From Chrysomallon squamiferum (taxonomy: Eukaryota; Mollusca; Gastropoda; Neomphalida; Peltospiridae), in NCBI GenBank assembly GCA_012295275.1, contig CM022666.1, positions 13,155,106 through 13,219,105 of the forward strand: a DNA stretch of 64,000 nucleotides, written 5' to 3'. The notes beneath the pieces are model-generated. The model did no database searches, was not told the origin of the DNA, and worked only from the letters and a program-made list of their open reading frames with translations. Below are positions 24,500 through 38,379 of this stretch, piece by piece (position 1 is the first letter of the stretch; each line of letters opens with the position of its first letter). Position numbers and translations under genes: made by a program.

Positions 24500-26030
24500 C
24501 TTTGCGGCACTTCGTGTTTGTTCGTAACGACCTCATCATAATGGTCGGACGACGAGGGGAACGGGAAATTCACACATAAAGGTTTGGCCAGGAAATAGAA
24601 GACTTGTTTAAGTGACTGGCATTTCAATTGTGTTTCTCACAGAGAGAATTAATAAGGAAATCTAAGGCCCGGAAGAACAGGCGACCTTATTACACCCAAA
24701 CTGCACGCGAGACGTTGTCTTCCGCCAGTGCGTGCGCATTCCCGAAATCTCCTAGACAACGATATTACTACGCAGTTGTAAGAAGTGCATAAAAACCGTC
24801 AGTCATCTGTGAGTGATGTGAAGCTGGATCGCATCGTCTTATCTGCTGGTATTTAAACATAACTAATCTGGAAGACGTAGGACAAACACACGCTTGATTT
24901 GTAAAAATAACCCTTTCTTCTATAAAACTTTAAACTGTCATTTAAAACTGTATTCGGTTGATAATTCTGGATTACTTTTTGGCGAACCCCAAGACATTTG
25001 TACTTAGATTATAACCATGTAACTGAATGATGACAAAAGTAACCGGATCGAGCGTAAATTTACACTGAATTACGTACAAGGTGCTGACAATAAATTACGT
25101 ATAGAGGAATCTGTTTTAGCTGAGATGTCAAGAGTGATGGCTACTGTAGAACGAAATCTCTTTTTCTCCGGGTTACTAAATGTCTTTTCATGGTGATTTC
25201 CTGTCCAACAGAAGGTGTATATGTAAAACACCAGTTTGATGCTAATATCAAACAGTGCAGCAGATTAGGTTTGAAGACTTCAGCTGCGTCTGAAATTACA
25301 AAATGTTTGATACCAGGGTAGATTATATGATCAAAGTCAATTTGTTCAGGTGTTAAACTTAAAGAAATTTAAACGTTAAATCTGTCAGCACATGATAATT
25401 AATCTTGTTTGTCTTTATTTAACTCAACATTGTTTCGTCTAAATTTTATTTTTTTATATTTATTATTTTTCTCCACATCTCCTTAATTAATTCTTTCTTC
25501 GATAACGAATAAAACAACGTCTAAAGCAACAATAAACACCATTTGGTCATTAACTCACAAAACTGTTCAAACTTCTTTTTATTTTCTAAGACACACAGAC
25601 CATTTTCTTCATTTCTGAAAACAATCCGGCTTGAGTCAGAAATAAAACAAAAAAAACACAGAACTCGATTCGCAGCCAGCCAGTTAGCCAACCCCTCGCA
25701 CAGCGAGAGCCGGATGTGGTGTGACATTTCTTCCTTCGCGCTGCAAAGAGTCTTCTTCCGCACATGCGATTCCTTCCTTCGAAGCGAGAGCACCACTCCG
25801 CGAGATCAGCGAATCAATAATTAAAACGCCGTTGTGGACTGACGAGGCGTGGCAGCAGGCACGTCAACGTGTGCCGGGTAATCGTCGCTGACGGGTCGAG
25901 GTACTTTAAACGACACCGGCAACAGAGGAGCTCGTCTTTAGTGTCTGCGACGACGTTAGCAGTGAAATTATTCATTCGGTCTTCTTTTTAATTACTGACA
26001 GCTTCTCGCTTGTTATACTGATCATGTCGC
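24500..26030. other. Mixed region with complex CpG-containing islands
   Basis: 24660-24860 and 25640-25990 are complex and CpG-rich (for example GCACGCGAGACG near 24702 and GTGGACTGACGAGGCGTGGC near 25833). Between them the sequence is ordinary and AT-rich. No exon structure was recognised on either strand. Confidence 0.35.
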
Positions 26031-26042
26031 GCATTATTATTT

Positions 26043-26045
<3 letters not shown>

Positions 26046-26082
<37 letters not shown>

Positions 26083-26270
26083 TGATGATGATGATGATAA
26101 TGATAATAATAATAAGAAGAAGAGCAGCAGCAACAACAACAATGATGATGATGATAATGATAATGATAATAATAATAAAGAAGAATAATGATAATGATCG
26201 TAATGATAACAGTAATAACAAGTATGATAATGAAAGTGACATTAAAAGTAACAATAAGAATAACTAAAAA
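26046..26270. repeat. (AAT)n/(GAT)n/(AAG)n complex array
   Basis: AAT, GAT, AAG and CAA trinucleotide blocks in sequence. A related TAC/ACC trinucleotide tract continues at 26320-26465. Confidence 0.93.
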
Positions 26271-26970
26271 AATCAACAAGAAAAAATAATAATGGCAAAG
26301 ACAATAACAAAATAAATCTGTTACTACTACTACCACCACCTCTACTATTGCTTACTACTACCACTGCTATAACTAATACTAGTATTACTACTGCTACTAC
26401 TATAACTACCATTGCTTCCTACTACTTCTGCTATAACTACTACTACCACTATTATTACTAAAATAATATTTTTACATATTTAATATTTACTGACATTTTT
26501 TCAAACACATTCATATACACACACTCACCTTCCAACCCAGCACCTACCTACAAAACATACACCACACACACATAAATTCATATTTATACATAATTACCTT
26601 TGTCTTGTTTGTGCACCAAGTTTTAATCCAGTGCTTTTACCGAGTCCTCAGATTCTCACATTAACGCTTTCCTGTGCGTCTGTCTCAGTGAGATTTTATA
26701 TTGCGAGGACTTCAGCCTGTAGCTGTAAACAACGCACACTAACTTTTCTCGTTAATTCGCCATGATCGTTAAAAACAGCGACCAGGTCAAGATCACCTAG
26801 TAGAGAACTGAATGAAAAACAAAACATTTTAATCTTTTTCTTTTTTTTGAACTACGTTTTAATCCTGAGGACATTGAATCTAGGCAGAGACGTAAATATT
26901 GTTTGATGCCGACCGTAGAATATAAATAGTCATACTATATATATATATATACACACACGTACATAAATAC

Positions 26971-26971
<1 letters not shown>

Positions 26972-27056
<85 letters not shown>
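26972..27056. repeat. (GA)n microsatellite
   Basis: About 42 GA units. Confidence 0.97.
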
Positions 27057-27059
<3 letters not shown>

Positions 27060-27117
27060 AAACCAGCTAATAAAATATAAGCCTTTGATGCTACCAAGAA
27101 TAAGGTTTCAAACGTTA

Positions 27118-27151
27118 TGACGTCAGTACGATTTAAACGATTATGACGTCA
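27118..27151. promoter_or_regulatory. Paired CRE sites
   Basis: Two perfect TGACGTCA palindromes at 27118-27125 and 27144-27151, starting 26 bases apart. In animals this octamer is bound by CREB/ATF bZIP factors. Use as a regulatory element here is inferred. Confidence 0.4.
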
Positions 27152-27443
27152 TTGCTTGACAACATGTGTATCAATGAGGAACAGTATTTCTGCAGCGATG
27201 TAAATGTCTTGACTTCGGTTTCTGAAAGGTAAGTGTGAACTTTTTCATTGTAATATTAAAATAAAACATTGAATTTGTATTGTCACAAATAGCTTTTATT
27301 TGGTTGTTTTTTGTATGCTTGTTTGTTTGTTTTTTTTGTTTGTTTTTTTCAATTTTTGTTTCTTTGTGGGGAGTTGGGTTTGTGTGTTATATTTTTATTT
27401 CTTTTTGTTTTTTTATAGACGTATATGTCTTGTAATATACTTG

Positions 27444-27503
27444 TATATATATATATATATATATATATAAATGTGTGAATGCATGTTGTATGTTATTGTA
27501 CGC

Positions 27504-27575
<72 letters not shown>
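27444..27575. repeat. (TA)n and (GA)n microsatellites
   Basis: A TA run at 27444-27469 and a GA run at 27507-27575. Confidence 0.95.
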
Positions 27576-27577
<2 letters not shown>

Positions 27578-28249
27578 AGTTACAAAAAGTACAGAGACAC
27601 ACAAAGAAAGAGAAAGAAAATTCGACAGGCAAATAGAGAGAAACGACACAAATTAGAAACTAAATATTAAAATATTTGTAACACTGTTAAATTTCAGCCT
27701 GTTCGGACTGGCCCCAGTGTTTGAAGACTGAACTTGATTTACACGTTGTTGATGACGTATTAGGTGTAATTCGGGCTTGTTAAATTGGCTTGTTCATGCG
27801 TGCATATTCCGCCTAAGTAAGAAGAGAAAATAACACTTGTGAAGTAGACAGAGAGGAAAAATAGCCTCACTGAGAACAGAAAACTAACACAGGCTGAAAA
27901 AAACAGAAGAAAAAGAGTAAAATTAACAGCCTGTTTACATGACGGTTTTTGTTTTTTTGTTTTTTAAAAAAAGGAATAATTTCTCTAAAATGAAGTCAGG
28001 AGGAAATTCATTCACAAATCACAAATCGCTTTCAAGTAGTTTTTGCTCTTTTTTTTTTTTCTTTTCTTAATCATGAAACAAACATAAAATAAAATAGAAT
28101 GAAATGAAGTAAAATAAAATAACTTCAAACACTTTACAAATGAATGAAAGAATAAATAAATACAGAATTTTTTGTTTACAAGTTGTTGTAGTAGTATTAA
28201 TAGAAGAGATATTTCATTTTATGACATTCTACGCTTAGAATTACGCCTT

Positions 28250-28537
<288 letters not shown>

Positions 28538-28679
28538 GGATTGATCATGCAGAATGTCACACATCAGGTCGAGTTCCTGCCTACTGTTACAAAATGTTTA
28601 CTACATAATATTTAAAATGTCGCAGTTAAATACTGTTTTAGTTTAGACAAATCAACGTATTTTTGTTGTTGTTAACGTT

Positions 28680-28953
28680 TTATTATTATTATTATTATGA
28701 TTACTATTATTATTATTATTATTGTTATGGTTATTGTTACTATCATTATTATTATTATTGTTATTGCTATTATTATCATTAAAGTTGTTGTTGTTATTAT
28801 TGTTATTGCTGTTATTATCATTATTGTTATTCTTATTATTACATTTACTATTATTATTATTACTATTTTATTATTATTATTATTATTATTATTGTTATTG
28901 TTATTATTATTATTATTATTATTGTAGGTGTTGTTGTTGTTGTTGTTGTTATT
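28680..28953. repeat. (ATT)n/(GTT)n array
   Basis: Imperfect ATT units with GTT, ATC and ACT variants, ending in GTT units. Confidence 0.93.
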
Positions 28954-29353
28954 GCCTGAGTCCAGTCTCCGATCACAACAGCTATTATTACACTGCACTG
29001 AAACCACCCTGACAAAGTAGCTAGGCCAATGTGTCTCAAATTACTCTCAAGTCTGGCCACATCGATGAAACAGAAGAGAAAAATGTGCTTCATTTGACAA
29101 GATAATAGTGACCTCTGGCATTCAATTTGACCTCTTTACTTTTACACCAGCGGCGAAGAAAATAAATTAGAGGAAAATCTTTAGGAAAAGTGCTTGGGTG
29201 ATGACCTCGATGCAAACTGAAAGTTTACCGAAACGCTAATGTAAAAGTAATAAAGGCAATGAATGAATAAATGAATGAATGAAATAAACAAAAACATTAA
29301 TAAAATACAATAAATAAATAATAAAAAAATAAGTATATGTACATCTGAGGTAG

Positions 29354-29356
<3 letters not shown>

Positions 29357-29416
<60 letters not shown>

Positions 29417-29434
29417 AAGAAGAAGAAGAAGAAG
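29357..29434. repeat. (AAT)n(AAG)n composite array
   Basis: AAT units pass directly into AAG units. Confidence 0.95.
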
Positions 29435-29629
29435 AAAACGCCACATGAAAATGAAAACAAAAGAAAACAATAATAGTCGCAATAATGTTAGCTGTAAAAT
29501 CAGCAACAACAACATCAACAATAATAAATAAATAAATAAATAAATACACAAACAAACAACAAACTAACAACAAACATGCAACAAAGAAAGAACGAAAATA
29601 AATACTAAAATAAATAAATGACGTCACGG

Positions 29630-30000
29630 CAACTAAGCAATCATTGAGTGGACTTTACCAATTTACCGTGTCGAGGATTTTTCTCTGCGGTGTCGAACTC
29701 TCGTTTAAGAACGTTCTATTCGCCACTTAAGATCTTCTTGTCATAAATCTCTTGCTGACAGACTTGTCAATAAGACACTTTATCTCTTCTTGGCAAATCT
29801 GTCAATATGGCCAAAGCAGCGTCCAGATTTAGTGAAACCACTATTGGCCAAATGTCAGATGTTAGGAAATGTTCACTGCCACAGCCCGGTAATTAGCAGA
29901 ACTTGTAGGGTAGCGAAGACCGACGGTTTTGAAGGAGCAGACGAGCGCGCAGACGTCACATGAAACAAAAGCCCGCGAGAATTTAAAACACACAAGGTTC
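29630..30000. other. Complex island; candidate regulatory element
   Basis: Balanced-composition sequence just downstream of a perfect TGACGTCA at 29619-29626. It includes GACGAGCGCGCAGACGTCAC near 29940. No coding structure was recognised. Confidence 0.3.
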
Positions 30001-30101
30001 TAACGCGGCTTTTTTTTGTTTTTTTGTGTGTGTGTGTGTAATAGATGAAGTAAAGTAATCGTATTACTATAAATTAACTTTATTTCATTTTGGAGAGAGA
30101 G

Positions 30102-30213
<112 letters not shown>

Positions 30214-30829
30214 AACGAATTTAAAGTAAGAATAGGTATAGAGTTATGTGAGCAACTCCAATGACGTTGACAAAGAATAGATACAAAAACAACAATTTCG
30301 TTTTGTTTCGGAGATACTTGTGTTTTTGTGTATATTGTTTTGTATACGTATAACTAACTGCACGTGACTTTATGTACATATTTGTGCGGGTGAATATATG
30401 TATGAATGTCTGTATGTTTGTATTTATAAATGTATGTGTGTGTCTGTGTGTACGTATGTATGTATATATGTATGTGTGTGTGTGTGTGTGTGTGTATGTT
30501 TCTATGTCTTCGTACGTAAAAACTGTCTCCTTGATTTTGCCGAGAGCCAGTTGTCTTTATATTTTCAACCATTCGTGTTCTACGCATCTGAAATAAATTT
30601 ACGACCTCGATCTCGCGCTTTTAAAAAGACTGCAGCAATTACAAAACTATTTTCTTTTTAAAAAAAAAACACTCGGCAAAGAACTTTTTAAGAGATTAGA
30701 TTACATCAGCTTATATCCGAACTTAATAAACATCAGGACATAAAGACAAAAACACGAAAAAGCTCTTTAAATAAAAAAAAAGAGAGAGAGAAAAAATTAT
30801 GTTTGACGTGTTCTCTGTCATGTCTTGTC

Positions 30830-31120
30830 CCGAAGCTTTCAGCCATTTTAATTGAGTCGGTCGCGTGACAGGCCGCCATTTTGTTTTTCTTTCGACGACA
30901 CTGGATAACGACTGTGCCAGGTGGACGATGAAGAAATGGACGTGGGACGCGGCGGTGACAAGAAGCAAATTATCTCCGTTTTTTCACACTTTGTTTTCTT
31001 AGGGAAAATGTCTGAACGTGGATGGAGCCGAGACACGCAAACTGTTTTACGCACATTTTTACCCGGTAGCGAAATCTCGACACAGATACAAGTGACAGAC
31101 AGGCATCATCATGTCTGTGA
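30830..31120. other. Complex island with GCCGCCATTTT; candidate regulatory element
   Basis: GCCGCCATTTT at 30872-30882 repeats the YY1-like word seen at 22263. The block is CpG-containing and ends at a poly-A run (31130-31157). Opposed frames of 70-80 codons have no recognisable product. Confidence 0.35.
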
Positions 31121-31129
31121 TAGCCGCAG

Positions 31130-31160
<31 letters not shown>

Positions 31161-31303
31161 AACTTAGTGGCGTAAACAGTTGTGTGAAATAAGAAGAACA
31201 AGAAGAGAAAAGAAGAGAAAAATGACATTGTGTATGTGCAATATTGTATTTCGTTTATGGGATGTTTTCCAAGAAGTCCACAGATTTTCACGAAACTTGC
31301 TAC

Positions 31304-31442
31304 AATTACTATTACTACTACTACTACTACTACAATACTACTACTACTACTACCGCTACTACTACTACAACTACTACCACTACTAGTACTACAACAACTA
31401 CTACTACCACTACTACTCCTATTACTACTACCACTACTACCA

Positions 31443-31473
<31 letters not shown>

Positions 31474-31488
31474 CACTACTACTACCAT

Positions 31489-31540
<52 letters not shown>

Positions 31541-31935
31541 GACTGCTGTTTCTATTACTACTATTACTATCGTTATAACTTCTACTACAATTATTGTTAC
31601 TATCACTACTATATCTACTACTATTTCTATTACTACATCAATTTCCATTACTACTACCACTACTACCACGTCTACTTCTGTTAAAAGAAAAATGTCTTTC
31701 GCTACTGCTAACTACTTACATCTGGTACAACAACTACCACCATTACTACTACTGCTGCTGCTGCTACTACTACTACTACTACTACCTCTATTAAATTAAT
31801 ACTCCCTCTTCTACTACTAGTAATACAACTACTACAGCAACAAAAACAAAAGCTCCTACTAATACTACTATTTCTACCACTACTACTACTATTACGGCAA
31901 CAACAACTAGAACTACTACTACTATTATCACCGAA
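31304..31935. repeat. Large imperfect (ACT)n trinucleotide array
   Basis: Over 600 bases of ACT units with ACC, ATT, TCT and GCT variants. Poly-Thr, -Leu, -Tyr and -Ser frames up to about 190 codons arise from the period and are not genes. Confidence 0.95.
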
Positions 31936-32141
31936 ATAATTCAACTATAAAATTTTAAGGTTTTACCTTTGGGCTACTAATCAACAACAAACTGCCGTTG
32001 TAAAACGTGTTTTTACTGAAATAGGAAACTGGTGGAAGCGTTAAAAACACTCAGATGTTTCTGTCAAACCCGATCTCCAAGGGAGGCAATTTGATAGGTT
32101 ACGGTCTATTAACTATTGATTTCGATAATTATAACATTATT

Positions 32142-32203
32142 ACTGTTGTTGTTGTTGTTGTTGTTATTGATGATGTTGGTGGTGGTGGTGCTCTATTTGT
32201 TGT
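32142..32203. repeat. (GTT)n/(GGT)n array
   Basis: GTT units followed by a short GGT block and further GTT units. Confidence 0.85.
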
Positions 32204-32345
32204 TGTTCTTTTGATGAATAGAAATTGTAGACTGGTCTCATTGTAATATGCTATTATGTATCATGATTTATTGACATCTATTTAGGCATCATTATGTAAA
32301 ATTTTGATTAAATAAAAACTATTTTTCAAATTCTCAAGATCATAA

Positions 32346-32394
<49 letters not shown>

Positions 32395-32480
32395 GTCATA
32401 GTAATAGAAATAGAAGTAGTAATAACAATAACAACAATACTACTACTACTACTACTAGTACTAATACTACTACTACTACT
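32346..32480. repeat. (AAT)n and (ACT)n arrays
   Basis: AAT units to 32394, a mixed stretch, then ACT units. Confidence 0.92.
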
Positions 32481-32589
32481 GTTAATATTAAGCTGTAATG
32501 ACATACAACACCAAACACCAGACAAAAAAGAAGAAAAAAAAAAAAAAAAAAAAAAGAACAAAAACAAAAAAAATCGTTCTCTTTCGAAA

Positions 32590-32930
32590 CTGATCTACAT
32601 TTGCAATAATGGCGCCCAAAGGGACGCAACTCGATCACTTCTCGACAAAGGTGATGTGGCTGGTAGCCTTGGCCGGCATGACATGCGTATCACATATGTG
32701 TGTGATATCTGTGTGTGTGATATCTGCTCGGAAATCAAATTAACAGTTAGTCGTAAACAACTCGGCGGCATCATGTTCACATGCGATATTGTTCATGCTC
32801 TGAGATAAATTGACAATAAAAAGACGTCTAATGACGTTGCCTCCCAGTCGTGACGCTGTTTCCCGTAGCGGCAGCCACAGCGTCAGGCTGCAGTTGGATC
32901 TGCTTTCGATAAACAATAAGTCAAATAAAG
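32590..32930. other. Complex island; candidate regulatory element
   Basis: Includes AATAATGGCG at 32605-32614, CGTAGCGGCAGCC near 32864 and several CpGs, plus a short direct repeat of GTGTGTGATATCTG (32698-32728). No protein was recognised. Confidence 0.3.
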
Positions 32931-33034
32931 CGATTTTTAATACAAAAACAAAAAAAAAAAACAGAAACAAACGTAAGCTGTATTGTCAACCGAATGAGCA
33001 ATATTTGTGGACAAAACTGTATGTGTGTTTGTTG

Positions 33035-33142
<108 letters not shown>

Positions 33143-33209
33143 GTGTGTGGTGGGAAAGAGATTAATTTAGGACAATCAGAGAGAGAGAGAGAGAGAGAGA
33201 GACAGTAAT

Positions 33210-36000
33210 TTGAAAAGGATAATGAGCGAGGAAGAATGAAAAAAACTCTGAACCACAACGATTTTATAAACACATTCTCTCGTTGATGTATTTCAGATGA
33301 TAATTACTAAAACGTGGTTCATTCTGCAGTCTAAACAAATAAAAAAGAAAACTTACCTGCAAATCCTTTGATGATACCGCTTACAAAGCCTGCCAATGTC
33401 AACCTGTTACCAACAACCTTAGTGATCACTCAAACAATCTCAGACGATACATATCCAACATGGCCTTCTTAAAACCAGCAAATTAACTAAACTAACTGTA
33501 AACGGTCTTATAATTATGTTTATTTGGCAGGATTTTGTTTAAAAAAAAAAAAAAAACCCATTGATTTGTCATCCATGGCACTAGCCTGAAGCAAGATCTC
33601 ACTGAACACATATTTTAAACTCCTCAAAGGATTTAAAAATAGCAATACGCGTGAGATATTTGACTTACGACTAAGACTGTGGATACAAAGCTTACAGGAG
33701 CAGGGATCGAATCTCTCAGCTTAGTTTAGTTCTGTGAGTTTTACTCCTTGTCTTTTCTGCAGCGTGTTAACATTTGAATCAGATATCATCTGTACAGGTC
33801 CACGACTGGCGTGCATTAACCACAGTTTGCGTCGATTAGCGTTTTCATCATTGTCTGTTAATACCAGATTGCGCATTCCGTTTGAAGAACTATTAAGGAA
33901 CTTTGATAATGTATTAAAAACAGTAATAATGCATGAGAAACAGTAATACTCTAAAACAGTAGTAATGTATAACAAGAGTAATAATGTATTTAAAAAAAGT
34001 AATAATGTGTGAAAACGGTAATAATATATTAACAACAACGACAACGACAGCTGTAGCAGAATCACCAGCAGCGGTAACGTCAGTAGTCATAATAATAACT
34101 AAAGCATGAACAGTAATAGTAAATGTAACATCATCATTTTAATTATTAACAGTTATTTAAAGCTGTTACTACTTAAATAACATACACATAATATATAAAC
34201 ACACACACATTAAAACATTAACAATAAAAATAATAATTACCTCAATAACAACAGCAACAGCAATGATGTTGACAATAAGAACACAACAATAAACAAAACA
34301 GTTTCTGACAGCTAGAAAAACCCAATGACAACAAAAACAAAAGGCAGACGTCATTCGCTTATGACGTCATAATGCAATATTTATACCGTCGAAACGTAAA
34401 CATTAACTACGGATACCATTCCAGCTGCTGATTCTACTAGTATTGAAATTACTATTTCTACAACGACAACAACAACAGATACCACTACTATTTCTGTCGC
34501 TGTTGCAGCAGTTATTATCACTACTGCTACATGTCATCAATAGGACGTTTTTCTGGTAAGTAGAAATTATATTAATATATTTAATAATCTGTTAACATGG
34601 TTTAAAAATTTACTTTTGCATTCAGTCTTGTTTTAATAAATGTTTCTCTTTTTTTTTTTAAACATGTAGCTTTTCTAAACAAATAACACACACACACATA
34701 TACACACGCATGCACAGTCATTTATACAACACATACACGCCCACCCATACACACACAAACATGCACACACATAGAGATAATATAGGTTTCTTGTTTTTTT
34801 TCCGTTTTTTATTTTTTATTTTGACCAGCTGTTAATATATACCAAAATCAAGCATATCGAAATATTATTTAACAGCTACAAATTAATAGAATTATTTTTA
34901 AAACCGGTTTTCTGAAAAAAGAAGAAGAAGAAAGAAAATGCCCTGACATCTAATATTTGATATTGCAAGTTATTATTTTGTTTTGTCACAAACTTGTTAT
35001 TCTATTATCATACTTAATTATTATGAAAGATTGAGCACCTCTAATAAATAATCCAATCACTTGCGAGTATACAAAATAATTTCAAACCAGTTATTCCTCT
35101 ATATAAAACATATTTAAAACATTTTTTTTTTTTCTGTATATAAAATGTATTTAGAACATTTATTCCTGTACATAAAATGTATTCGAACCATTTATTCCTA
35201 AAAGTACATAAGCACTGTTCTACCCATTTTCTATTATATCAGCTTGCTTGGGACAGATCCACTAAAAAAAATCGAATATTATTAATTTGAAAGTGGAGCA
35301 CACGGCAGACTGAGTCTGATTTGTCTCAGGGAAATGTCTGTTTTGGGAAAAAGGACGTATAATTTGAAATCTACGAATATAGGAAGCTTTTCATCAGAAG
35401 GTTTGCATCAATAGGCAGATCCTTTCAGGTTTTTTTTTTTTTTCAGAGAATGCTCGTAATTTCGAATAAAAATGGGTTAAAAGGAAAATAAAATAAAATA
35501 AATAAGTAAATAGATAAATAATAAAAAAGTAAATAAATATAAATATAAACAATTAAGTAAATAAGTAAGTAAATAAGTTAATAAATAAATAAGTAAGTAG
35601 GCAAATAAATAAATAAATATAAAGGGTCAGAAAATCAATGATTTACTTATCAGTAGAGAAAATTATAGAAATTAAACATATAAAAAAAAAAGAAATAAAA
35701 TTTTAAAAAGATCATGAATCTGACAAGGTGACATTAAATGAACTTTTCGCTTTGTTAATCACTGGAGATTTACATTCTGCTTGACGAAATCGATAGCTTA
35801 TCACTAACCGCCAGGATGCCCACGCTTTTTGGAAGATTATAAAAAAAAAAAATAAAAAAAAATAACGTGTCATAAAATATCTTTCTACTGATGGCGGAGA
35901 GTGATCCGCGAAACTACTTCCTGTAGCAACGCGCCGGAAACGCGGAGGAATACGTGATTAGTGACCTGTTTACATCGACCTTGTTATTATCTCGATAAAG
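33210..36000. other. Gene-free region with minor repeats
   Basis: A minus-strand exon-like fragment near 33357-33430 is discussed as a finding. GGGATCGAATCTC at 33703-33715 resembles a Pol III B box. Other contents are AC-rich DNA at 34680-34770, a TGACGTCA at 34362-34369 and AAAT/AAGT-rich DNA at 35490-35620. The 35880-35990 stretch is complex and CpG-containing. No gene could be supported. Confidence 0.45.
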
Positions 36001-36710
36001 AGAAATTGCTTTATCGTTTTTATTTATTTATTTATTTATTTATTTAATGATGGTCTTTTTGTTTATTTTTCTTTGGGAGGGCTTATTTCGGAATTTGCAC
36101 CTTTGTATGTACATATGCGCGTGTGTGTGTGTATGTGTGTGAGTGTGTATGTGTGTGTGTGTGTATCGGAATTAATATACACACTTGCACCTTTGTATGT
36201 ACACACATATGCGTATTTGTGTGTGTATTAACCACAAATATATATATATATACACATATACAAACACATATGCAAGATACATACATTCATCCATATACAC
36301 ACACACACACACACACACACATACGTTCCTTTTACTTACCAAACTGTAATACAAGTAATTTTACTACTACTAATAATAGCCTACGATACTTACTCCAGTC
36401 TACGTTACTTTCACAAATTGAAAAGAAAAAGCGTGTCATGCTGTCTGGGATTTAGAAAAGTCCGTTAAAATACCCAAGCGTCCTTGTTGATGCTTCTCTA
36501 AAATATCGCGGTGACAACAGAGATAACGTACCGTGATAAATTATCCGGCTTACCAAAAATAAATGTCTTTGGAGTATTATATTGTAGATATACCGGGAGT
36601 GCTGGTGCTTACGGCAAATCATAAAATTTAAAAATGGGCCTCAGAGGAAAAAAACGAAAACCCAGATGAAAAGAGTTTTGTGGGACGGAACAGAAAATAT
36701 ATATATAAAT

Positions 36711-36801
36711 TTATATTTCACTAATGAAAATTACGATTAACCTGAATTTTCGAAGCTGAAGAATAATCGTAATAATTTTCGTTAGTGAAATATTTATATT
36801 T
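36711..36801. repeat. Long inverted repeat (hairpin)
   Basis: The left arm TTATATTTCACTAATGAAAA.. (36711-36739) reappears reverse-complemented at 36764-36801 (..TTTTCGTTAGTGAAATATTT..). Small indels and one or two changes separate the arms. The loop is about 24 bases. It has the form of a miniature transposon or a structured RNA. Confidence 0.75.
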
Positions 36802-36882
36802 ATAACTATGGAAATTACTGTATTGAAACAACTGACATTAAAAAAAAAAAAAAAAAAAAATAAAATTAAAAATAATAATAAT

Positions 36883-37097
36883 AATAATAATAATAAAGAA
36901 GAAGAAGAAGAAGAAGAAGAAGAAAGAAAAGAAATAAGAGATAAAATTGATTTATATACATTAAATATATATATATATTAATTTTGGTATAAATAAAATA
37001 ATATTTATCTATCTATATATATATATATATATATTATATTATATATATATATACTATATCAAATGTCTGGTGTAAAAAGTCTGACTCCAGTGGAAAA

Positions 37098-37133
<36 letters not shown>

Positions 37134-37140
37134 AAATAAA

Positions 37141-37203
<63 letters not shown>
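36883..37203. repeat. (AAT)n(AAG)n, (TA)n and (AAAT)n arrays
   Basis: AAT/AAG at 36873-36925, TA-rich at 36967-37055, AAAT units at 37097-37155 and AAT units to 37203. Confidence 0.93.
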
Positions 37204-37205
<2 letters not shown>

Positions 37206-37219
37206 TAAATCATTATTTT

Positions 37220-37580
37220 CGGGACTTTTATCTCCGCCAAATTCTCGACCGAGAAAGAAGCTGTTTCATTTTTAACGTATTTATTTAATTTTTTTCTTTT
37301 TTTTTTTTCTTTTTTCTTTACACATTCCAAAGAAACCAAGCCTTGCGGCTAAAATTACGCGTGTCTTAAGATACCTCAAACAACTACGTCACAAACTCAA
37401 TCAATAGTCTTAAAGTTACCAAGTCACTTTCACACGCGCAACTATCAGTTTTGACTGCTGTGATCGCGCGCCCGAATGAGCTCCACTTCAAAGGCGTAAC
37501 GCGCGATCGATACGCGATGAAGCCACGTTACTGCAGAATATAACTACGCTCGCGTAAAGTAGTTCATCTCTAGAGGATAA
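37220..37580. other. CpG-containing complex island; candidate regulatory element
   Basis: CpG-rich words (GATCGCGCGCCCGAATG near 37461, GCGCGATCGATACGCGATG near 37501) stand out in this AT-rich region about 2 kb upstream of the channel gene. No coding structure. Confidence 0.35.
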
Positions 37581-38379
37581 TCGTTACGTAAAACCGATAT
37601 TATAATTTTAAGTAATTTTTCTCTCTCTGTTTTTTTTTCTTTCTTTTATTTCGTTTTTTTGTATTATTATTATTTAATGAAAAAGAGATGTTTTATAAGA
37701 TTGAATGTTATTGATATGATTAGTTATTATTATAATTTTCTTTTAATGATAAAAAATAATAATAAAAATAACAACACGAATTTAAAAGAAATAAGAAAGT
37801 AGGTAAAGATGATATATATGACGTCACTGGAAAACCCCCCAAAGAAGCACGTGCTGTAATAATATTATAAAACTTGTATCCATTTAATATATCAATAGTA
37901 TGAGAGTTAAAAATAAAACAAAAATAGAAGACGAAGAAGAAGTGCAACAACAACATGATCATCATAATCACGATAACACGAAAACAGCAGTTATTAAATA
38001 ACCAGCCTCTACAAACAACACACAGACTTTTAGAACGTAAACAAAACGAAACAATGACTATTAACAGCGATCCCTCTGAAACACAACGCATCTGTCAACC
38101 GGTCTGTTCTACCGCTAAGTCCACACACAACAAACAGCAATCCCATCCGTTTCGCCAGCAAACAAACAAACAAACATTTATTTTATCTAACACCGATTAC
38201 ATCTCCCAGCCGCCAACCCCCACCCACCCACACCCCCACCTCTTCCTAACCCCCTGGGACACTTCGTTTTCGCTACACACAAACTGGGCAAAACGAGAGA
38301 ACTTGTCTGTACGCACGTACGAAATTACGTATCGCAGTCTCTCTCTCTCGCTCGCTGAAGCCTCCACTGGCTCCCGGTC

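Noticed and set aside
31109-31799. Ser-, Leu- and Thr-homopolymer frames up to 189 codons
   Set aside because: The whole stretch is an ACT-type microsatellite; open frames are expected in it by chance on both strands.
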